Positions 53,317 through 62,590 are shown, counted from the stretch's first letter. The stretch is DNA of 64,000 nt from Actinomycetota bacterium (GCA_030645495.1 JAUSLV010000018.1:186001-250000); one strand, 5' to 3'. Numbers and translations are program-made. The notes: generated from the letters alone by a model not told the origin.

Positions 53317-53484
53317 ATGACCGAGACCAACGAAGCCGTCATTGCCGAAGCCCTGAGCGTGATCGACAAGGCACTCGGCCAGATGATGAGCCGTGAGTTG
53401 GTGTCGTCCGGCGAAATCACCGACGTGTTGCTCGACGTGCGCACGCTGCTCACCATGCCCAAGGTCGAAGCCGTCGCTCACTGA
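53317..53484 (+). CDS. 55-residue helical protein
   Basis: A very short gene: MTETNEAVIAEALSVIDKA, then LGQMMSRELVSSGEITDVLLD and a final helix VRTLLTMPKVEAVAH. AAGGAG lies 6 bases before ATG 53317, one of the strongest Shine-Dalgarno sites in the window, and the codons have the usual high third-position GC. It is probably a real helical small protein. Function unknown. It converges on the wax ester synthase gene. Confidence 0.7.
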   Translation: MTETNEAVIAEALSVIDKALGQMMSRELVSSGEITDVLLDVRTLLTMPKVEAVAH

Positions 53485-53498
53485 GCCGTACGGCTGCC

Positions 53499-54878
53499 TC
53501 AGGCAGCAGCCAGCGCCTTGAAGGCGCGCGCCAGGCACTGGCGCAACAACTCAGGGTCCGTGACGGCTGCGGCGTCGATGTTCACACCCATGTCGAGGCT
53601 GTGGTCGTAGCTGAGCAGCGTGAGGTTGAACGCCACGCCGCCGAGCGGGCCGACGGGATAGTTCTCCAGCATCTTCGCGCCGGCCATGTAGAGGGGCAGC
53701 GAGGTGCCACGCACATTGCTGGTGGCGAAGTCGACCGTCTGCGCCTGCTGGCGCGCGAGGCGGGTGATGAGGCTGGTGGGCAACGTGGAAGCCAACGCCG
53801 CGAGCGTGTCCATCGAGCCGTTGGTGGTGGCCGAACGGGCGGCGCTCGTGGCGGCCTGGATGGTGGCGAAGCGCTCGCCGATCGGCATGTCGCCCGTGGG
53901 CACCAGCACGCGGGCGAGGCTGAACGCGTTGGCGCCCGACTGCTCGGTACGGGTGCTGATCACCATGCTGGCGCGCAGCTCGTCGACCGGGCTGCCGAGC
54001 CGGCGGTGGTACTCGCCGGCGGCCTGCGCCGCGGCGGCGAGGAACGCGGTGTTCAACGTGCCGCCCAGACGCTTGGCCGCATCGCGAGTGGCGTCGAACG
54101 GGGCGCGCAGCACCTCCATCCGCCGCTGCAGCGAGCGTTGTGTCCACAGTGGTGAGCGGGCGCCTTCGGTGTCGCTGAGTTGTTGCATCACCCCACGAAC
54201 CGTGTCGGCCGCGGCAGACCCGGCCTCGTGAATGCCGGTGGGGTCGGCGAGCAGGTCTTTTACCTGGCGCAAGACGCCGAGCGGCATGCGCATGCCACCT
54301 GACAGCAGCTCGCGCCACAGATCGTGCTCGGGCGCGTCGGCTGCCTCGTGCTCGAACGCGGACGGGTCGAGCGGGGGCGGCTCGGGGACCTCGCGTTGGA
54401 GGTCGAGGAACTGCATCGAGAACAGCACCGCTCCTTCGCCGTCGACGATCGTGTGGTGCAGCTTCTGCACCACGGCACTCTTGCCGCCACGCAACCCGTC
54501 GATCACCACGAACTGCCACAGCGGCCGGGTGCGGTCGTACGGATCGCAGGCGATGAGGCTGGCGAGATCGAGCAACTGGCGCATCGTGCCGGGCTTCGGC
54601 AGGGCGATGTGGCGCACGTGGTAACGCAGGTCGAAGTTGGGGTCGTCGACCCACATCGGCGCCGACAGGTTGGCCGGCACGGACTGCACTCGTTGGCGCA
54701 GGCGACGCATGCGGTAGGTGGCCAGCTCCATCCGGCGCAACAGGATGTCGAAGTCGGGGGAGCGATCGAGGATCGTGACGTTGGCGAACGTGCTGCTGAG
54801 GTACGGGTCTTTCTCCAGTCGCCACATCAACCCCTCGGCATCGCTCATCTTGCGCTCGAAGTGGGGCAGGTCGGCCAT
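53499..54878 (-). CDS. Wax ester synthase/diacylglycerol acyltransferase (WS/DGAT)
   Basis: A 459-residue acyltransferase that makes wax esters or triacylglycerol from acyl-CoA. The catalytic motif HHTIVDG is at residues 141-147 (HHxxxDG); the second family segment is NVRGTSLPLYMAGAKMLENYPVGP near residue 380. The ATG at 54878 has TAACCT 7 bases upstream. Storage lipid synthesis fits the many beta-oxidation genes around it. Confidence 0.92.
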   Translation of the reverse strand: MADLPHFERKMSDAEGLMWRLEKDPYLSSTFANVTILDRSPDFDILLRRMELATYRMRRLRQRVQSVPANLSAPMWVDDPNFDLRYHVRHIALPKPGTMRQLLDLASLIACDPYDRTRPLWQFVVIDGLRGGKSAVVQKLHHTIVDGEGAVLFSMQFLDLQREVPEPPPLDPSAFEHEAADAPEHDLWRELLSGGMRMPLGVLRQVKDLLADPTGIHEAGSAAADTVRGVMQQLSDTEGARSPLWTQRSLQRRMEVLRAPFDATRDAAKRLGGTLNTAFLAAAAQAAGEYHRRLGSPVDELRASMVISTRTEQSGANAFSLARVLVPTGDMPIGERFATIQAATSAARSATTNGSMDTLAALASTLPTSLITRLARQQAQTVDFATSNVRGTSLPLYMAGAKMLENYPVGPLGGVAFNLTLLSYDHSLDMGVNIDAAAVTDPELLRQCLARAFKALAAA

Positions 54879-54934
54879 GCTCGGGAGGTTACCGGCCGGT
54901 AGCCGTGTGGGCCAGGGCTGGAGGCGCCGCGAAC

Positions 54935-55474
54935 TCAGACCGAGCGGAGCACGAACAGTGCCACCTGCGCGAGGCCGAGCCCCACGATTGCGCCGCCGAT
55001 GACGTCGCTGGCGTGGTGGATGCGCACGAACGCGCGGCTGACGGCCACGACGCATGCCAGCGCGAACCACGCCGGCAGCGTGGGCCACCCGCTCCAGGCG
55101 GTGAGAATGCTGGCCGCGAAGAACGCCGCCGAGGCGTGGCCGCTGGGGAAGCTGCTGGTGGACGGCTTGCGCACCTGGTAGCGGGGGTCGCCGGTCTCGG
55201 TGGGGCGGGTGCGGCGGAACAGGCGCTTGATGCCTTGGTTCACGATCAGGCTCTCGGCGCCGATGAGGGCTGCGAACAGGAAGGCCTGGTTCGCATGGTC
55301 GTCGCTGGTGAGGCCGCGGATGCCACCGACGATCTGCCAGATGAGGCTGAAGTCGCCGAGTTCGCTGGCCACCACGAACACCTTGTCGACCGCGCGGTTG
55401 CGGCCGCGCACGCGCTCGAGCACGGCATCGGCACGCTCGTCGAACGAGTGGACCGCGGTGGACAGACGACTCAT
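54935..55474 (-). CDS. PAP2-family phosphatase
   Basis: A 179-residue membrane phosphatase of the type 2 phosphatidic acid phosphatase family. The three motifs are KRLFRRTRP, SFPSGHA and SRAFVRIHHASDVIGG, with the catalytic histidines in the second and third. Substrates may be phosphatidate, undecaprenyl diphosphate or other lipid phosphates. Its ATG overlaps the stop of the RecB-like nuclease gene as ATGA. Confidence 0.92.
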   Translation of the reverse strand: MSRLSTAVHSFDERADAVLERVRGRNRAVDKVFVVASELGDFSLIWQIVGGIRGLTSDDHANQAFLFAALIGAESLIVNQGIKRLFRRTRPTETGDPRYQVRKPSTSSFPSGHASAAFFAASILTAWSGWPTLPAWFALACVVAVSRAFVRIHHASDVIGGAIVGLGLAQVALFVLRSV

Positions 55475-56292
55475 GTGCGGGCCGGCATGCCGAAGCGCAG
55501 CGGGGCCTCGACCGCGGCCAACGTGGGGTCGCCACCGAACGCGGGGCACCACGGCTGAAAGGCACACGACTTGCACAGCGCGCCCTCTTTCGGGCGGAAG
55601 TCTTCGTTCGTGCAGGCTTGTTCGACGGCCTTCATCACGGCCTTGGCGCGGCCCATGATGGCCTTCACCGATTGTGCGGAAGGCCTGGCGGTGATGACCT
55701 CGCCGGTGCGCAGGTACATCAGCCGGATGGCGGCGGGGCGTTGGCCGAGCACCGATTCGCACAGGAACGAGTAGAAGTGCACGCCGGAGAGGCTGTTCTG
55801 CTGGTAGCGCTCGCTGGGGGCGCGACCGGTCTTGTAGTCGGTGACGATGAACTGACCCTGCGCATCGAGCTCGAGACGGTCGATGATGCCGCGCAGCGAG
55901 AACCCGTCGATCGGTGCCTCGAGCCGGATCTCGAGACCGATCTCGTGGATCGCGGTGGGGTCTTCGATCGCGAAGTAGCCCTCCACCAGCGACCACGCGT
56001 CGGCGAAGAACGCGTCGGCCTGGGGTTCGGTGAGCCCCAGCAGCGTGAACTCGGGGTCGACCCGGTACTCGGCGATCGCCTGATCGAGCGCGCTGCGCGC
56101 TGCCGGGAGCGTGCGCATGGCCGCCGGTTGCATGAACAGCAGCTCGAGCCCGCGGTGCACGAGCGAGCCTTTGGTGGTGTGCGGGCTGGGCGGCTCGGGC
56201 AACTTCTGGATGCTGGCGAACCGGAACGCGAGCGGACACGAGACGAACGCCTCGACACGGCTGGGCGACAGGCTCGTGGGCACCGGGTACAT
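55471..56292 (-). CDS. PD-(D/E)XK nuclease with Fe-S cluster cysteines (RecB/Cas4-like)
   Basis: A 273-residue RecB-family exonuclease domain (PDDEXK_1). Catalytic residues lie in GIIDRLELDAQGQFIVTDYKTG (D...DYK). A cysteine near the N-terminus (FVSCPLAFRF) plus three at the C-terminus (LCKSCAFQPWCP) form the 1+3 cysteine set used by AddB/Cas4-type Fe-S clusters. ATG 56292 is preferred to one 9 bases earlier because TACGAT ends 7 bases upstream. No CRISPR array or helicase is near, so it is probably a repair nuclease. Confidence 0.9.
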   Translation of the reverse strand: MYPVPTSLSPSRVEAFVSCPLAFRFASIQKLPEPPSPHTTKGSLVHRGLELLFMQPAAMRTLPAARSALDQAIAEYRVDPEFTLLGLTEPQADAFFADAWSLVEGYFAIEDPTAIHEIGLEIRLEAPIDGFSLRGIIDRLELDAQGQFIVTDYKTGRAPSERYQQNSLSGVHFYSFLCESVLGQRPAAIRLMYLRTGEVITARPSAQSVKAIMGRAKAVMKAVEQACTNEDFRPKEGALCKSCAFQPWCPAFGGDPTLAAVEAPLRFGMPART

Positions 56293-56361
56293 GCCGCCCA
56301 TCGTAGGGAAGGGGTGCGCGCGAGTGGCGCGTCGCGGCCTCAAGTGGGTCGGGCAAGTGGG

Positions 56362-57219
56362 TCAGGCGAGGGCCTGGGTGACGATCTCGGCCATCTCCAC
56401 CGGGTGGGTCATCGGGCCGAAGTGGTCGAGGTCGTCGCGCTGCACGAAACGCGAGTTGGGCAATCGCGCGGCGATGTCGGCAGCGATCCCCGACGGCTGG
56501 AATTCCTCCACCCGGCCGGTCACCACCACCACTTCGGTCGTGATCGCCAGCAGGTGGTCCCAGGTGTCGTGCGTGGCGCCGCCGGCGAACGTCTGCGACT
56601 CCGTCTGCGGAGTGCACTTCAGGTGCACCTGGCCGTCCGCACCTTCGCGGAAGCCGTGACGCACGTAGGCCTCCAGCGCGGCGGGAGCGAATCCGTTCAG
56701 CGGGGGCTTCGCGGCGAAGTTGGCGATCGCCGCGGCGAACGACGCGAACACGGCTCGGCGGCGGAGTGCGCCCTGCGCCAGCAAATTGCCTGCCGGGTCG
56801 GCGTTGCGTGCCGCGGGCGGGAACACGATCGGTTCGAAGGCGACGATGCGGCGGAACAACTCTGGCCGGCGGTGGGCGGCCATCAGCAGGCATGCCCCGC
56901 CCATCGAGTGGCCGAACGCGTCGATCGGACCGCCGGTGCGGTGGGCCAGCCAGGCGGCCATGGCTTCGGCGTCGTCGCCGTACTGTGGCCATTCCAGGGG
57001 ACCGTCGGGGCGCGATGTGTCGCCGTGGCCGCGATAGTCGAAGGCGACGCAGTGGCGGCCTGGCAGTGCCTCGGCGAACGGTTGGTAGCAGCGACCGTGG
57101 AAGCCGGTGGCGTGGGAGACGAGCAGCGCCGCGCCGGAGCCACCGAGGTCGTGGACCGCAATCTCGACGCCGTCCGTGGACGGCACGTGCATCAGTTCAT
57201 CTGCCCGATCAATCGTCAT
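56362..57219 (-). CDS. Alpha/beta hydrolase
   Basis: A 285-residue alpha/beta-hydrolase fold protein. The oxyanion region is HATGFHGRCY, the nucleophile elbow GHSMGGAC, the acid is expected in VVVTGRVEEF and the histidine in LDHFGPMTHP. Substrate unknown; the fold covers epoxide hydrolases, esterases and lactonases. Its ATG overlaps the 3' end of the upstream LapA-domain gene by 11 bases. Confidence 0.88.
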   Translation of the reverse strand: MTIDRADELMHVPSTDGVEIAVHDLGGSGAALLVSHATGFHGRCYQPFAEALPGRHCVAFDYRGHGDTSRPDGPLEWPQYGDDAEAMAAWLAHRTGGPIDAFGHSMGGACLLMAAHRRPELFRRIVAFEPIVFPPAARNADPAGNLLAQGALRRRAVFASFAAAIANFAAKPPLNGFAPAALEAYVRHGFREGADGQVHLKCTPQTESQTFAGGATHDTWDHLLAITTEVVVVTGRVEEFQPSGIAADIAARLPNSRFVQRDDLDHFGPMTHPVEMAEIVTQALA

Positions 57220-57490
57220 TCCTGTTGTTCTTGCGGCGGCGGCGGCGCCACCAGATGGTGAACATGCGGTCGAGCAGCACGCCGAGCACGACGGCCATCA
57301 GGATCGACCAGCGGATCGTGGTGATCTTCTCGAACACCAAGAAGTCGATCGGCACCTTCTCGCTGTTCTGCAGGAAGAAGATGACACTCAGCGCCACCAT
57401 CACCAGGCCGGCGATCAGCGCGATGTTGGGCTTGGTCTTGACGTCGGGCCGTGGTGCCCTGCTGACCTCGCGGTTGTTGTCTTCGGTCAT
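57209..57490 (-). CDS. LapA-domain (DUF1049) membrane protein
   Basis: A 93-residue protein with two membrane spans (about 23-44 and 62-80) and a basic C-terminus, the layout of the LapA/DUF1049 family (NIALIAGLVMVALSVIFFLQNSEKVPIDFLVF). The family is linked to envelope lipid assembly in Gram-negatives; in Actinobacteria the role is not known. It overlaps the acyl-CoA dehydrogenase gene as ATGA and the hydrolase gene by 11 bases. Confidence 0.85.
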   Translation of the reverse strand: MTEDNNREVSRAPRPDVKTKPNIALIAGLVMVALSVIFFLQNSEKVPIDFLVFEKITTIRWSILMAVVLGVLLDRMFTIWWRRRRRKNNRNDD

Positions 57491-58620
57491 GTTCGATCTC
57501 CTCCGCTACGCGGTTCCCGGGGCAGGCCGAGCAGGCGTTCCCCGATGATATTCCGCTGCACCTGGCTGGTGCCTCCCGCGATCCTGCCACCTGGCGCGGC
57601 CAGCATGCCGAATGCCTCGCTGCCGGCCAGCATCGCGTCGGGCCCGGAGAGGTCGCCGCGCAGCATCGCCGCGTCGAACGACATCTCCGTCAGCCCCAGC
57701 TTCATCAGCGACGCGGCGGTGGTGGCGTGAGGGCCCTGCCGCTGTGCCATGGCCTTGAACGCGCCGCCGGTGGCGAGCAGCCGAGCGAGCCGCTGGCGCT
57801 GTAGCGCGTCGAGGTGGTCACGTCCGTCGGCCATCCGGGCCATCGACTCCAAGCGACGTTCCAGGCCGACGACGGCGGTGCCGATGTGTCCGCGCTCGGT
57901 CGTCAACACCGCCATGCCGACACCCCAGCCGCCGTGCAGTGGGCCGATGAGATGGTCGGCGGGCAGGCGCACATCGGTGAAGAACACCTCGTCGAACTCG
58001 GCGTCGCCGGTCATCTGCTTCAGCGGCCGCACCTCCACCCCCGGCAGGTGCATCGGGAACAGGAAGAACGAGATGCCCTCGTGCGTGGGTGCCTCCGGGC
58101 GGGTGCGGGCCATCAGGATGCCCCAGTTGCTGTAGCGCCCGCCGCTGGTCCACACCTTCTGGCCGTTCACGATGTAGCAGTCACCGTCCAGTTCGGCACG
58201 CGTCGACAGCCCGGCGAGGTCGCTGCCGGCACCCGGCTCGCTGAACAACTGGCACCACACGTGGTCGCCGCGCAGCGTGGCAGCGAGGTGCTGCGCCTTC
58301 TGCTCCGCCGTGCCGTACTGCAGCAGCGCACCGCCGGTGAGCACCAACCCCACCATGTTCAGCACCGGTGGCACGTCGGCCAGCGCGCACTCCAGCATCC
58401 ACGCGGCGTGGTGTTCGACGGTGAGACCCTGACCGCCGTGCTCCGCCGGCCAATGGATGCCGGCGAACCCGGCGGCGTGCACGGTTCGCTGCCACGCCAG
58501 GCCGGCATCGAACAGGTCGGGTGGGCAGATCGCGCCGTAGTCGCGCGGTGCCTGCTGTGCGTGCGCGGCCAACCAGGCTCTGGCACGGGCCTGGAACTCG
58601 GTGACGGACTCGGTGGCCAT
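57487..58620 (-). CDS. Acyl-CoA dehydrogenase
   Basis: A 377-residue FAD enzyme: QLFSEPGAGSDLAGLSTRAELDGDCYIVNGQKVWTSGG (split) and C-terminal GGRIAGGTSQVQRNIIGERLLGLPREP, typical of the steroid- and long-chain-type enzymes found in Actinobacteria. ATG 58620 has TACGGT 8 bases upstream. It heads an operon with the LapA-domain and hydrolase genes. The similar gene at 61400 shares the same end motif, so the two may be related by duplication or form an alpha2beta2 pair. Confidence 0.93.
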   Translation of the reverse strand: MATESVTEFQARARAWLAAHAQQAPRDYGAICPPDLFDAGLAWQRTVHAAGFAGIHWPAEHGGQGLTVEHHAAWMLECALADVPPVLNMVGLVLTGGALLQYGTAEQKAQHLAATLRGDHVWCQLFSEPGAGSDLAGLSTRAELDGDCYIVNGQKVWTSGGRYSNWGILMARTRPEAPTHEGISFFLFPMHLPGVEVRPLKQMTGDAEFDEVFFTDVRLPADHLIGPLHGGWGVGMAVLTTERGHIGTAVVGLERRLESMARMADGRDHLDALQRQRLARLLATGGAFKAMAQRQGPHATTAASLMKLGLTEMSFDAAMLRGDLSGPDAMLAGSEAFGMLAAPGGRIAGGTSQVQRNIIGERLLGLPREPRSGGDRT

Positions 58621-58668
58621 GGCGGCGGACCGTACCCGCGGTGATGGTACCGGTGCAGTGTTGGAGGG

Positions 58669-59580
58669 CTACTTGAAGAACGGCAGGAACATCGCCGTCT
58701 CTTCGCCCAGGTTGTTCGGTACGCCGTAACCGGTGTGGTCGGTGATCGTGCCCCAGTTGTCGCGCACGTCTTCCATCGACAGATCCTTCTTGAAGTAGCC
58801 CTGCGCCTCGGCGATGAACACCTCGGCGACGCGGCCACCGCCCACGCTGAACAACTTGCCGCTGACCGGGCAGTCGTCGTGCGCGAGGAACGCCACCAGC
58901 GGCGACACCAGCTCGGGCTTGAGCACGTCGCCCAGCGAACCGAGGATGGTTTCGGTCATGCGGGTCATCGCCAGCGGGGCGATCGCGTTGGCCTTGATGT
59001 TGAACTTCGCGCCTTCGACGGCGAGCACGCGAGTGAAGCCGACGAGGCCCATCTTGGCGGCGCCGTAGTTGGTCTGGCCGAAGTTGCCGAACACGCCGGC
59101 CGCGCTGGAGGTGCTGACGATGCGGCCGTAGCCCTGCTCGCGCATGATCCGCCAGGCCGGCTGGGTGACGTTGAACGCACCCTTGAGGTGCACGTCGAGC
59201 ACCGAGTTCAACTGGTCGGGCTCGAGGTTGTGGAAGGCCTTGTCGCGCAGGATGCCGGCGTTGTTGATGACGACATCGACCTTGCCGTAGGCGTCGACCG
59301 CGGTCTGCACGATGGCCGCGCCCCCCTCGGGTGTGGCCACCGAGTTGGTGTCGGCGACGGCGTCGCCACCGAGCGCCTTGATCTCGTCGACCACTCGCTC
59401 GGCCGCGCCCTTCGCCGTCTCAGAGGTTGGGCCGCTGCCGTCGACCGCGCCGCCGAGGTCGTTGATGACCACGAGTGCGCCGCGGCTGGCCATCAGCAGT
59501 GCGTGCTGCCGGCCCAGGCCACCGCCTGCGCCCGTGATGATGACTACCCTGCCGTCGTAACCGAGTTGATCTGCGCTCAT
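58669..59580 (-). CDS. SDR family (3R)-hydroxyacyl-CoA dehydrogenase-like protein
   Basis: A 303-residue SDR. The cofactor motif is TGAGGGLGRQHA, then NDLGG, NNAGIL, STSSAAGVFGN and YGAAKMGLVGF. The layout with NDLGGAVDGSG and the C-terminal region resembles the dehydrogenase part of peroxisomal multifunctional enzyme 2, acting on (3R)-hydroxyacyl-CoA. It lies 28 bases after the acyl-CoA ligase gene on the same strand. ATG 59580 has TAGCGT 7 bases upstream. Confidence 0.92.
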   Translation of the reverse strand: MSADQLGYDGRVVIITGAGGGLGRQHALLMASRGALVVINDLGGAVDGSGPTSETAKGAAERVVDEIKALGGDAVADTNSVATPEGGAAIVQTAVDAYGKVDVVINNAGILRDKAFHNLEPDQLNSVLDVHLKGAFNVTQPAWRIMREQGYGRIVSTSSAAGVFGNFGQTNYGAAKMGLVGFTRVLAVEGAKFNIKANAIAPLAMTRMTETILGSLGDVLKPELVSPLVAFLAHDDCPVSGKLFSVGGGRVAEVFIAEAQGYFKKDLSMEDVRDNWGTITDHTGYGVPNNLGEETAMFLPFFK

Positions 59581-59608
59581 ACAGCGAACGCTACCGGCCG
59601 GGTGGGCG

Positions 59609-61276
59609 TCAGGAAATTCCGAGCTGGCGCAACGCCTCGTCGCGGAGGGTCTTGTAGTTCAGCTTGCCGTTGGCGGCGCGACCGATCGTCGGGATCTGCA
59701 GCACCCGCTTGGGCGACTTGTAGGCGGCGTGGTGTTCGCGCACGTACGCGATCAGCGCCTTCTCGTCGAGCGTGTGCCCGTCGTGCAGCTGCACGAGCGC
59801 AGTGATCGCCTCGCCGAAACGATCGTCGGGCACGCCCACCACGGCGGCATCGTTGACGGAGGGGTGCAGCTTCAGCGCCTCCTCCACCTCCTCGGGGTAC
59901 ACCTTCTCGCCGCCGGTGTTGATGCACTGGCTGCCGCGGCCGTACAGCTTCAGGGTGCCGTCGGCCTCCACCTCGGCCCAGTCGCCGGGGATGCTCCAGC
60001 GCACTCCGTCGTGCACGATGAACGTGTCGGCGCTCTTCACCGGGTCTTTGTAGTAGCCGATGGGGGTGCGGCCGCGCAGCGCCACCCGGCCGCGCTCGCC
60101 GCTGCCCGCCTGCACCTCGCGACCGTCCTCGGTGAGCACCCGGGTGTTGGGGCCCAGAGAGAACTTGGCGGTGCTCTTGCTCTCGCCGGCCTTGGTGGTG
60201 TTGGCCGCCATGCCGATCGCCTCGCTGCTGCCCAGCGTGTCGACCATGATCAGTCGCGCGTTGTGGCGCAGCAGGCCCGCCTTGGTCTCTGCGGCCCAGA
60301 TGACTCCGCTGGACACGATCACGCGCATCGAGGAGAAATCCCAGCGGTCGGGCTCGGCGTCGAGCGCACGCAGGATCGGCTTGGCGAACGCATCGCCCAC
60401 GATCGACATCGTGGTGGCCTTGTACTGCTGGATGGTGTCGAGCAGTTCGGCCGGGTCGAAGTGGCGGCCGGTCATGGTGACGATCGAGCCACCGTTCATC
60501 AGCACGCTCATCGCGTTGAACGCGCCGGTGCCGTGCATCAGCGGCGCACCGGGCAGCACGCGGGGGCCGGGCCCGGTGATGCGGCTGTCGAACACGTCCC
60601 ACCCGGGCTCCGCGGGCAGCTTGATCTTCGACGAGTTATCGAGGCTGCCGATCACGTCGTCCTGACGCCACATCACGCCTTTCGGGAACCCTGTGGTGCC
60701 GCCGGTGTAGATCAGGTAGAGGTCGTCGCCGCTGCGGGCCCACGGGGGAATCGTGCGGCCGGGAGCACTGGCCGCTGCAGTCTCGTACGGGATCGCCCAC
60801 TCGGGGCACGGCTCGGTGTCATCGTCGACCCAGATCCAGGTGTGCACCCGTGGCGTGCGTGAACGCATCGCTGCGCAGCGCGCGGTGAACGTGCCGTGGA
60901 ACACGACGGCGACGGTGTCGCTGTTCTCCCACAGGTACTCGAGTTCGTCGTCGGTGTAGCGGTAGTTCGTGTTCACCGGGGCGAGCCCGGCCTTGTACAT
61001 CCCGAACATGCTCTCCATGAACTCGGGGCAGTTGTACAGGTAGTGCGCCACCTTGTCCTGGTGCTGCGCTCCACCGGCCAGCAACGTGGCGGCGATGCCG
61101 TCGGCCCGCCGATCGAACTCGCCCCAGGTGTAGCTGCGATCGCCGTGCACCTGCACCACGGTGTCGGGCATCAGATCGGCGATGCGTTCCCAGATCTCGG
61201 CGAAGTTCCACCCTGCTGTCACGTCGTCCGACGGTAGTCCGTCGACATCGATGATGCGCCTTCCAAACCCGCTCAT
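59609..61276 (-). CDS. Acyl-CoA synthetase (AMP-forming ligase)
   Basis: A 555-residue ANL-superfamily enzyme that activates fatty or steroid side-chain acids to acyl-CoA. The ATP motif is LIYTGGTTGFPKGVMWR, the adenylate motif is GDWAEVEADGTLKLYGRGSQCINTGGEKVYPEEVE (split), and the catalytic Lys is in ANGKLNYK. The ATG at 61276 lies within the palindromic repeat at 61274-61320, and no clear -10 box or Shine-Dalgarno site is seen upstream, so the repeat may control translation or transcription. A later start is possible. Confidence 0.92.
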   Translation of the reverse strand: MSGFGRRIIDVDGLPSDDVTAGWNFAEIWERIADLMPDTVVQVHGDRSYTWGEFDRRADGIAATLLAGGAQHQDKVAHYLYNCPEFMESMFGMYKAGLAPVNTNYRYTDDELEYLWENSDTVAVVFHGTFTARCAAMRSRTPRVHTWIWVDDDTEPCPEWAIPYETAAASAPGRTIPPWARSGDDLYLIYTGGTTGFPKGVMWRQDDVIGSLDNSSKIKLPAEPGWDVFDSRITGPGPRVLPGAPLMHGTGAFNAMSVLMNGGSIVTMTGRHFDPAELLDTIQQYKATTMSIVGDAFAKPILRALDAEPDRWDFSSMRVIVSSGVIWAAETKAGLLRHNARLIMVDTLGSSEAIGMAANTTKAGESKSTAKFSLGPNTRVLTEDGREVQAGSGERGRVALRGRTPIGYYKDPVKSADTFIVHDGVRWSIPGDWAEVEADGTLKLYGRGSQCINTGGEKVYPEEVEEALKLHPSVNDAAVVGVPDDRFGEAITALVQLHDGHTLDEKALIAYVREHHAAYKSPKRVLQIPTIGRAANGKLNYKTLRDEALRQLGIS

Positions 61277-61320
61277 GTCGCGGGCCTGACCGCAGAATTC
61301 GCTCTCGCGGCCGCGACATG
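61274..61320. repeat. Palindromic intergenic repeat, copy 2, over acyl-CoA ligase start
   Basis: CATGTCGCGG at 61274-61283 pairs with CCGCGACATG at 61311-61320. The left arm and the following GCCTGACCGCAGA match copy 1 (28845-28896) except for a few bases; the right arm also matches apart from one base. The start codon of the acyl-CoA ligase (minus, 61276-61274) is the first three bases. The element spans the whole 5' region of the gene up to a 79-base spacer before the plus-strand acyl-CoA dehydrogenase. Confidence 0.65.
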
Positions 61321-61399
61321 GAGGTGGTGGAAAGGGGATGGGGTGGGTGAGCGAGAGCACGACCCGAGCGCGCTCGGAGGCGGTGGGTAGGGTCGCGGG

Positions 61400-62590
61400 A
61401 TGGACTTCCAGTTGCCGGCGGAGGACGATCCGCGCCGCGTCGCAGTGCGCGAGTGGTTGATCGCGAACCCCACACCCACGGGTCGCCAGCTCGCCGAGGC
61501 AGGGTACGTGGCACCTCACTGGCCGGCGCCGTGGGGCCTGTCGGCCGACCCGGTGCACCAGCTGATCATCGACGACGAACTGCGTCGGGCGAAGGTGCGC
61601 CGGCCGAACAACCCGATCGGCATCGGGTGGGCCGGCCCGACGATCGCCTACGCGGGCAGCGACGAGCAGAAGTCTCGCTACCTCATGCCGTTGCTGGCCG
61701 GCGAGGAATTCTGGTGCCAGTTGTTCAGCGAACCCGAGGCGGGCAGCGACCTCGCCTCGTTGCGCACCAGCGCGGTTCGCGATGGCGACGAGTGGATCGT
61801 GAACGGGCAGAAGATCTGGACCAGCGGTGCCCAGTTCGCGAAGTACGGCATCCTCATCGCGCGCACCAACCCGTCGGCGCCGAAGCACCAGGGCATCAGC
61901 TACTTCGTGTGCCCGATGAACCTGCCCGGTATCGAGATCCGGCCGATCACGGAGATGACCGGCGGCCAGACGTTCAACGAGGTGTTTTTCACCGACGTAC
62001 GGATTCCTGCCGCCAACCTGGTGGGCGAGGTGAACGACGGGTGGCGCCTCGCCAAGGTGACACTGGGCAACGAGCGCGTCTCGCTGAGCACGGGTGGTGT
62101 GCTGTGGGGCAACGGCCCCACGGGCCTCGACGTGGTCGACCTGATCCGCACCACCGGCCCGGTGACCGACCCGCACCTGCGCCAGCAGATCGCAACGGTG
62201 TACACCGAACACAAGATCCTCGACCTGATCCGCCTGCGCACCTTGTCGGCGCGGCTGCAGGGCCGCCAGCCGGGGCCAGAAGCAAGCATTCGCAAGCTGC
62301 TCGCCGACGAGCACGGCCAGCACGTGATGGCCCTTGCCCGCGACTGCATCGGTGCGTGGGCGCTGCTCCGGCGAACGGGCGCCGACAGCGAGGCGTCGGG
62401 CGGTATCGGTGCGCTCGACGAGGGCACCGGGGTGGCCGGTTCGGCAACGTCGGGCCTGATGCACTCCGGTTGGTACGACGGGTTCATGTTCGCCCCGGCG
62501 CTCACCATCGGCGGCGGCACATGGGCGGTGCAGCGCAACATCATCGGCGAACGGGTGCTGGGCCTGCCCGCCGAGCCGGCGATGAACTGA
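61400..62590 (+). CDS. Acyl-CoA dehydrogenase
   Basis: A 396-residue FAD enzyme: QLFSEPEAGSDLASLRTSAVRDGDEW, NGQKIWTSGAQFAKYG, and the end motif GGTWAVQRNIIGERVLGLPAEP, like the gene at 57487. Actinobacterial steroid and long-chain degraders often have such FadE-type pairs. ATG 61400 has TAGGGT 6 bases upstream. It is divergent from the acyl-CoA ligase gene, with copy 2 of the palindromic repeat between them. Confidence 0.93.
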   Translation: MDFQLPAEDDPRRVAVREWLIANPTPTGRQLAEAGYVAPHWPAPWGLSADPVHQLIIDDELRRAKVRRPNNPIGIGWAGPTIAYAGSDEQKSRYLMPLLAGEEFWCQLFSEPEAGSDLASLRTSAVRDGDEWIVNGQKIWTSGAQFAKYGILIARTNPSAPKHQGISYFVCPMNLPGIEIRPITEMTGGQTFNEVFFTDVRIPAANLVGEVNDGWRLAKVTLGNERVSLSTGGVLWGNGPTGLDVVDLIRTTGPVTDPHLRQQIATVYTEHKILDLIRLRTLSARLQGRQPGPEASIRKLLADEHGQHVMALARDCIGAWALLRRTGADSEASGGIGALDEGTGVAGSATSGLMHSGWYDGFMFAPALTIGGGTWAVQRNIIGERVLGLPAEPAMN

